From contig QXJR01000008.1 of the NCBI GenBank assembly GCA_020975725.1, positions 682,001-746,000 of the forward strand: DNA of 64,000 nt, in the 5' to 3' direction. A program made the position numbers and the translations under genes. The stretch is from Picocystis sp. L7 (Eukaryota > Chlorophyta > Picocystophyceae > Picocystales > Picocystaceae). Positions 59,893-64,000 of this stretch are shown here, piece by piece (position 1 is the stretch's first letter; each line of letters starts with the position of its first letter). Below the pieces are notes generated by a model. It searched no databases. It was not told the origin of the DNA and worked only from the letters and a program-made list of their open reading frames with translations.

Positions 59893-60600
59893 ATGTGGGG
59901 CGAAGGGGCCATGGAGGAGGGATTCAGAACGATCGTTTGGCGCGCCAACGGCATGGACGTCGCAGGCGCAGCTTCGGCGCACGCGAACGCTTCCTTCGCC
60001 TCGAAGGAGGGGACGAGGAGGATTGGGAAGAGTTCAGGATCGAAACGGGAGGTCGTGCATGCGAGATCACCGCGAGGGACGGGTCGGAGGAGGAGGACGG
60101 TCGAAGGAACCGTCGAGACCCGTCCACGTCCAAGTCGCAGGAAGACGGCGTCGGCGATGCTTTGGATCGCTTCGACGATCTTCGTGGGAGGGAAGGAAGC
60201 CGTGGCGGCGAACGACGCGGTCCTGGAGGCCCTACGAGCGAGGGAACGGCAGATGACCGAAGCGTCCCAGGCCGACGTCGCCCAACGCCTGGACGGCTGC
60301 GTCGAACAAGCCCAACGGGTGCGACTTTTGGTGCAAGTGGGAGACATGCGATCGGCCAGAGAACAGCTTCGGACCCAAAAGCTGTCCCACCTGCGCTTGG
60401 ACATCCGAGACGCCTCCGAGGCGATGTCCAAGGCGCGTCCGAGCTTCGAACGATTCGAAGCGATGGAAGTGGTGGGCGTCCTGGAAGCCTTGGATGCGTC
60501 GTTGAGAAGGGAAGCGAAAGAGGACGCGTTGAGCGAAGTGGACATGCTTCTGGTGCAGCTGCGAGAGATCTCCCAAGAGCTTGCAATGGCCAAGTGGTGA
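59893..60600 (+). CDS. Candidate thylakoid-lumen helical protein, unknown function
   Basis: 235 residues. The first 85 are basic and Ser/Ala/Arg-rich, followed by RRKTASAMLWIASTIFVGG ending AVAA, which looks like a bipartite plastid transit peptide with a lumen-targeting AxA cleavage site. The remaining 135 residues are charged helices (VLEALRARERQMTEA, LDGCVEQAQRVRLLVQVGD), reminiscent of PsbQ-like four-helix bundles, but without a motif I can match. Either ATG (59893 or 59911) could start it. It converges on the next gene with a 38-base gap. Confidence 0.6.
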   Translation: MWGEGAMEEGFRTIVWRANGMDVAGAASAHANASFASKEGTRRIGKSSGSKREVVHARSPRGTGRRRRTVEGTVETRPRPSRRKTASAMLWIASTIFVGGKEAVAANDAVLEALRARERQMTEASQADVAQRLDGCVEQAQRVRLLVQVGDMRSAREQLRTQKLSHLRLDIRDASEAMSKARPSFERFEAMEVVGVLEALDASLRREAKEDALSEVDMLLVQLREISQELAMAKW

Positions 60601-60638
60601 GCGTCCAATGCGGAGGATCCCTTCCGGAGGGTGTCGCA

Positions 60639-61634
60639 TCAGACGAAGCGCCAGGCTTCGTGGAGGGTGCCGGATCCTGGAGACACCGTGTAGTCGGCCT
60701 TCTTCCCGCACTGTCGCATGTATGCGTCGATGGTGAGCGCGTCGTAGTGGTTCATCACCTTGGCGTTGTGACTCTGCAAGGCTTGGATGGCCCATGCGTT
60801 GGCCGCACCTTCGGTACGCACCTTGAACTGGTTCTCATCCCCGGCGGTGGACAACACCACGTCTTCCACGCGGGATTGCAAGCAGAAGCCGTTGTCCACG
60901 AACACTTTCAGGATCTTCTTCACGCCGACCATCACGTCTTCGGGACGTGCAGCATCGCCTTCGAGGACGGCAGGTCCGTCGAACGTCGCGTCCCGGAATC
61001 CTTCCTGGATGCCACGCAAGATCTTGTCGCCCACCTTCTGATGCAAAGCAAGAGGCAAAGAGGCGTTGTCGCGCCATCGTGCGTCTCGCAACACGGTCTT
61101 GACCTCGCCTTCCACGCCTTCCTTCTCTTGGAACACCGCTCTGCCCTTCCGGATCTGTCGATCGATGGTCTGCCACTGCGAATAGCAGATGTAGTCGAAG
61201 TACAGAGGATCGCCGAGCTGGCCGACTTCCATGCGCAGCGGCGCGTACTGGTTGAGGTAAGCCTCCTGCTCGCTCCTCCGCTGCAACCAAAACTCCTTCT
61301 GGAACTCGTCCATGGGCACGAAGTCCAGCTCGTCCACGGACTCGTAGCCCGCTCGCATCAGCAGCACGGCGAACGCCTCCACCAGCCTCCTCCTGGGAAA
61401 ACGAACCGGTTCTGGCGTGGACACGCGCATCCAATCCTGACGAGCGTCCGCTTTCCTTCCCGGTAAGGAGCCCAAGGCAGCTGCTCCTGCGCCGAACAAA
61501 GCCTTCCTCCTGGCGACTTCCATCGCGGCACGGTCTCGCCACGTCCCACGTCGACTGAAACGTGCACTTAATTCCTCGACCCAACATCCCAGGAGCCATG
61601 GAATCCATCCCAACGGAAAGATGCGATGTGCCAT
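60639..61634 (-). CDS. Candidate plastid-lumen protein, unknown function
   Basis: 331 residues from the ATG at 61634. The N-terminus is followed by ARRKALFGAGAAALGSLPG, an apparent twin-arginine-type lumen-targeting signal. The mature region (VEAFAVLLMRAGYESVDELDF, LYFDYICYSQWQTIDRQI, then DAYMRQCGKKADYTV at the end) looks like a single conserved domain, but I do not recall a named family. Its start lies 19 bases after the stop of the M16 protease gene on the same strand. An ATG at 61523 is a less likely alternative because it would remove the transit region. Confidence 0.62.
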   Translation of the reverse strand: MAHRIFPLGWIPWLLGCWVEELSARFSRRGTWRDRAAMEVARRKALFGAGAAALGSLPGRKADARQDWMRVSTPEPVRFPRRRLVEAFAVLLMRAGYESVDELDFVPMDEFQKEFWLQRRSEQEAYLNQYAPLRMEVGQLGDPLYFDYICYSQWQTIDRQIRKGRAVFQEKEGVEGEVKTVLRDARWRDNASLPLALHQKVGDKILRGIQEGFRDATFDGPAVLEGDAARPEDVMVGVKKILKVFVDNGFCLQSRVEDVVLSTAGDENQFKVRTEGAANAWAIQALQSHNAKVMNHYDALTIDAYMRQCGKKADYTVSPGSGTLHEAWRFV

Positions 61635-61653
61635 GGGTGCTGCCGCTGGATTC

Positions 61654-64000
61654 CTACTGGACATCGTTTCCATGGGCCTGAACCTCCCAAGGAAGACGCT
61701 CTGCGTCTGCACCAGATGCAGAGCACGTCCAGAAGGAGAGGTCCGTTGGGAACAGTTCCGGGATCAGTGCATCCAGCTGAGGTTTGCGTATGCAGGAAAG
61801 GAATTCAATCACTCCACATACTAGCTCCCTGCCCGTCGGCCAGAAGGGAAGGCTTTGACCTTGCATGGACCTGAGCCAGAACTCGTTCGTCTTCAATCCG
61901 CTGGAAACACTGCTGATCATGGGACGGACCGCCTCCTCGATGTCCTGGGACGTGAACTCCCCCGCTCGGATCCCCTCGACACAACTCTTCACCAAGCGTA
62001 CGACTTCCTCCACATGCTCAGGATGAGGCGTGGCCCGAACCGTCAGGAGCCCGTGCTTGAAGATGTATGCATAGCCCTTCGAAGTGAAGCTGATGTCGTA
62101 TGCCAGACCCTTCTGTTCCCTCACCACCGTGAAGAGCTTCAAATTTGCGATTTCAAACAAAACGCTCGCCGTCCACCTTCTCTGCATTCGTTCCACGTTG
62201 TAATCTGGCGTTGGACACCTCTGTACAGACAAGGGAGAATGGACCGTGGGCCACATGCCCCAGCTGTTGCAGGTGGGCATGGCCATGCACAGCGAACAAC
62301 GTTTCACTTCGTCGGGAATCACCACTGTCTTCTCAGCTGGACGGGAATGAAAAGGTATGTCTTGCCAATGATGGCCATCAAGGCTCGCGGGGCTGGCCCC
62401 TGAGGGCGGATTCGTTCCCAGGGATCCAAAGTATCTCAGCACCAAAGCTTCCAACGCTTTGGCATCGAAATCGCCGACCACCAAAATTTCCATGTTGGAA
62501 GCGCAGAATTGACGGAGAACAGCTTCTTTGCATTCTTCCATAGTGAGCTTTTCGATCAGGTGTATGGGTGGCTGCAGGAATCTTGCGTCAGGCGAGATGA
62601 GCTCGTTGATTGCAGACGCAGCGCTTCCATTGATATCCCTTTGCAAGGCTTCGTAGGCCCTGCGGTAGTTTTCTTTCGACCTGGAGAATGCCTTCTCATC
62701 AAAGGATCCGCGCCTGACAAATAAGTGAAGCAGCTCAAATGCACGCTGGAGCCCCCCAGAACTCACACTTGCTTCAGCACGTACCCATATGCTCTCTGCT
62801 TCGGGTAGACCAGAAATTTCACAACCATGCCTGTGGGCATACCGACCCACCATATCCGCAGAATAGCCACCGGCACCTCCCTCCATTAACGTCTGAAGAC
62901 CTATAGACACAGAACCGGGAGAGGATGGGTCCTCCATGGCTCGCCCCCCCCAGGCTACGACTTTGATGCTGACTTGGTGTTTTTCAAAAGAAGTGTGTCG
63001 GTAGACTAAGTTTAGACCATTAGACAGCTTCATTCTGGTTATTTCAGTCTGCGGGTCCCACACCCTTATCCCTTTGTTGGCGCACCCTTCACTTCTGTGT
63101 TTTTTCGCTGGTGGGTTGTCTGCAATCCTAGCGCTGGACTCAAATGCAACCTCTCCCTCCTTGGGCGTAATATTGACGTAACACGGAGCAACACGCTGTT
63201 GGCTGTTCTCCAGTTCCTCTGGGGGAATGAGAAATTCCGGCATATCTAGATCCAAGGGTCTCACAGGATTTCCCACTGCCTCACGCAGCAAAGCCAGAAG
63301 CTGTTCACAATCCAAAACTGGAATCCCAGGCGGTAGTTTCCTGGGACCACAAGCAAACACCGAACCGGCTTTGGTGATGTTGCCCCTTTCCCAATCCAGA
63401 TTCTCGTCAGCAAGCCTAGGAACATTGACGACGAAGGCCAACATTTCCCTGACTCTTGCGTTCATATCCTCCAAGGTAATCGCTGGGAGCACTTCCTTGT
63501 ACAGCGTGCATAGCTGGTTATCATCCATGAACGCCTCCTCCAAACAAACGGCATCGAGCAAGTCTTCGACGATGCTCGCACCATCCTGACTGTCAATCTG
63601 CTCCGCGTCAATCTCTGCATCTCGAAGGAAGCACTCCCCACAAAACTTGAACTCTGCCTCGCCTAGCCCGAATGCGTGCATTTTTGCAACCTCGCTGAAT
63701 ACTAGATTCGTGGCATTAGGCCAACGCTCCTTCGACGCAGTCAGAGAAAACGTCAAGATGCCGCATCCCTCCTGAAAGCTATCCATGAAGTCCCAGCCTG
63801 CACCAACGATACAATGAGCCTGGTCTTCTTCTATGAGAGCTTCCAATCGAAGATCTAGGGCCATCTGCAAGATGCTGTCCATGGCCATCAGCCGTACATC
63901 TTCCCATCTCCGCAGGGGATGCAGTGGAGTCAAGGAACATACAGTGATTGACACTTCGGTGTGCAGTGGATCGGTATGTACCTTGACGGGCCGGCTGGGC
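61654..64000 (-). CDS. M16 zinc metalloprotease (PQQL/pitrilysin-like), N-terminus beyond window
   Basis: The C-terminal 780 residues or so of an M16 peptidase; the frame stays open to the right edge, where HTDPLHTEVSIT matches the middle of plant PQQL-type stromal proteases. A second M16 repeat follows (TRMKLSNGLNLVYRHTSF, GLQTLMEGGAGGYSADMVGRY), with the inactive-domain pattern and LVVGDFDAKALEALVLRYFGSL. The catalytic HxxEH lies in the missing N-terminal part. Such enzymes degrade transit peptides and small peptides in plastids or mitochondria. Stop codon at 61654. Confidence 0.88.
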   Translation of the reverse strand, partial: PSRPVKVHTDPLHTEVSITVCSLTPLHPLRRWEDVRLMAMDSILQMALDLRLEALIEEDQAHCIVGAGWDFMDSFQEGCGILTFSLTASKERWPNATNLVFSEVAKMHAFGLGEAEFKFCGECFLRDAEIDAEQIDSQDGASIVEDLLDAVCLEEAFMDDNQLCTLYKEVLPAITLEDMNARVREMLAFVVNVPRLADENLDWERGNITKAGSVFACGPRKLPPGIPVLDCEQLLALLREAVGNPVRPLDLDMPEFLIPPEELENSQQRVAPCYVNITPKEGEVAFESSARIADNPPAKKHRSEGCANKGIRVWDPQTEITRMKLSNGLNLVYRHTSFEKHQVSIKVVAWGGRAMEDPSSPGSVSIGLQTLMEGGAGGYSADMVGRYAHRHGCEISGLPEAESIWVRAEASVSSGGLQRAFELLHLFVRRGSFDEKAFSRSKENYRRAYEALQRDINGSAASAINELISPDARFLQPPIHLIEKLTMEECKEAVLRQFCASNMEILVVGDFDAKALEALVLRYFGSLGTNPPSGASPASLDGHHWQDIPFHSRPAEKTVVIPDEVKRCSLCMAMPTCNSWGMWPTVHSPLSVQRCPTPDYNVERMQRRWTASVLFEIANLKLFTVVREQKGLAYDISFTSKGYAYIFKHGLLTVRATPHPEHVEEVVRLVKSCVEGIRAGEFTSQDIEEAVRPMISSVSSGLKTNEFWLRSMQGQSLPFWPTGRELVCGVIEFLSCIRKPQLDALIPELFPTDLSFWTCSASGADAERLPWEVQAHGNDVQ

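Noticed and set aside
1-64000. CRISPR arrays, rRNA genes, bacterial operons
   Set aside because: No spaced direct-repeat arrays or ribosomal RNA sequence were seen; gene content and introns are eukaryotic.

Overview
The window is nuclear DNA of a photosynthetic eukaryote with a compact, intron-poor genome, probably a microalga; a red or small green alga fits, but the sequence does not settle which. Eukaryotic markers are RAD51, RNA polymerase III subunit RPC6, strawberry notch, Lunapark, a VHS/GAT adaptor, an MRG protein and a GYF/bromodomain protein. A beta-amylase, an ABA4-like membrane protein, a LETM1-like protein of the plastid type, a PQQL-like M16 protease and two candidate thylakoid-lumen proteins point to a plastid. 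Most genes are uninterrupted reading frames separated by tens to hundreds of bases. Seven genes have one short GT-AG intron each, always just behind the first few codons; most of these introns carry a CTGAC-like branch site.

Layout, 1-41,000: nucleotide-sugar transporter (partial), FKBP-MsrA fusion, MRG protein, GYF-bromodomain protein, coiled-coil protein, RAD51, LETM1-like protein, strawberry notch, arylsulfatase, VHS/GAT adaptor, ABA4-like protein, Sec14-like protein, TPR/zinc-ribbon protein, PAS-receiver protein, J-domain protein, NIPA-type transporter, SGR2-like phospholipase, asparagine synthetase, a bacterial-type protein of unknown function, Lunapark and RPC6. These are ordinary housekeeping genes with no operon logic.

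Layout, 41,000-57,100: the accessory part. After a YchJ/SEC-C-type gene comes a tandem array of genes for ParA/MinD-like deviant-Walker ATPases, each 401 codons. Three units follow with an underlying period of about 3.23 kb. The second is inflated to 6,386 bp by two insertions whose borders can be read to the base against the empty sites in unit 1: a 523-bp solo-LTR-like element with a 4-bp target duplication, and a 2,627-bp Crypton-like element encoding a tyrosine recombinase. A fourth, diverged ATPase gene lies beyond an ADP-ribose/CDP-alcohol diphosphatase gene. The third ATPase gene is a mosaic: its 5' end and upstream flank nearly match copies 1 and 2, while its middle is strongly diverged.

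Layout, 57,100-64,000: beta-amylase, two candidate plastid-lumen proteins in a tight convergent pair, and the C-terminal part of an M16 zinc protease running off the right edge.

All calls come from reading translated sequence and recalled family motifs; no database search was run.
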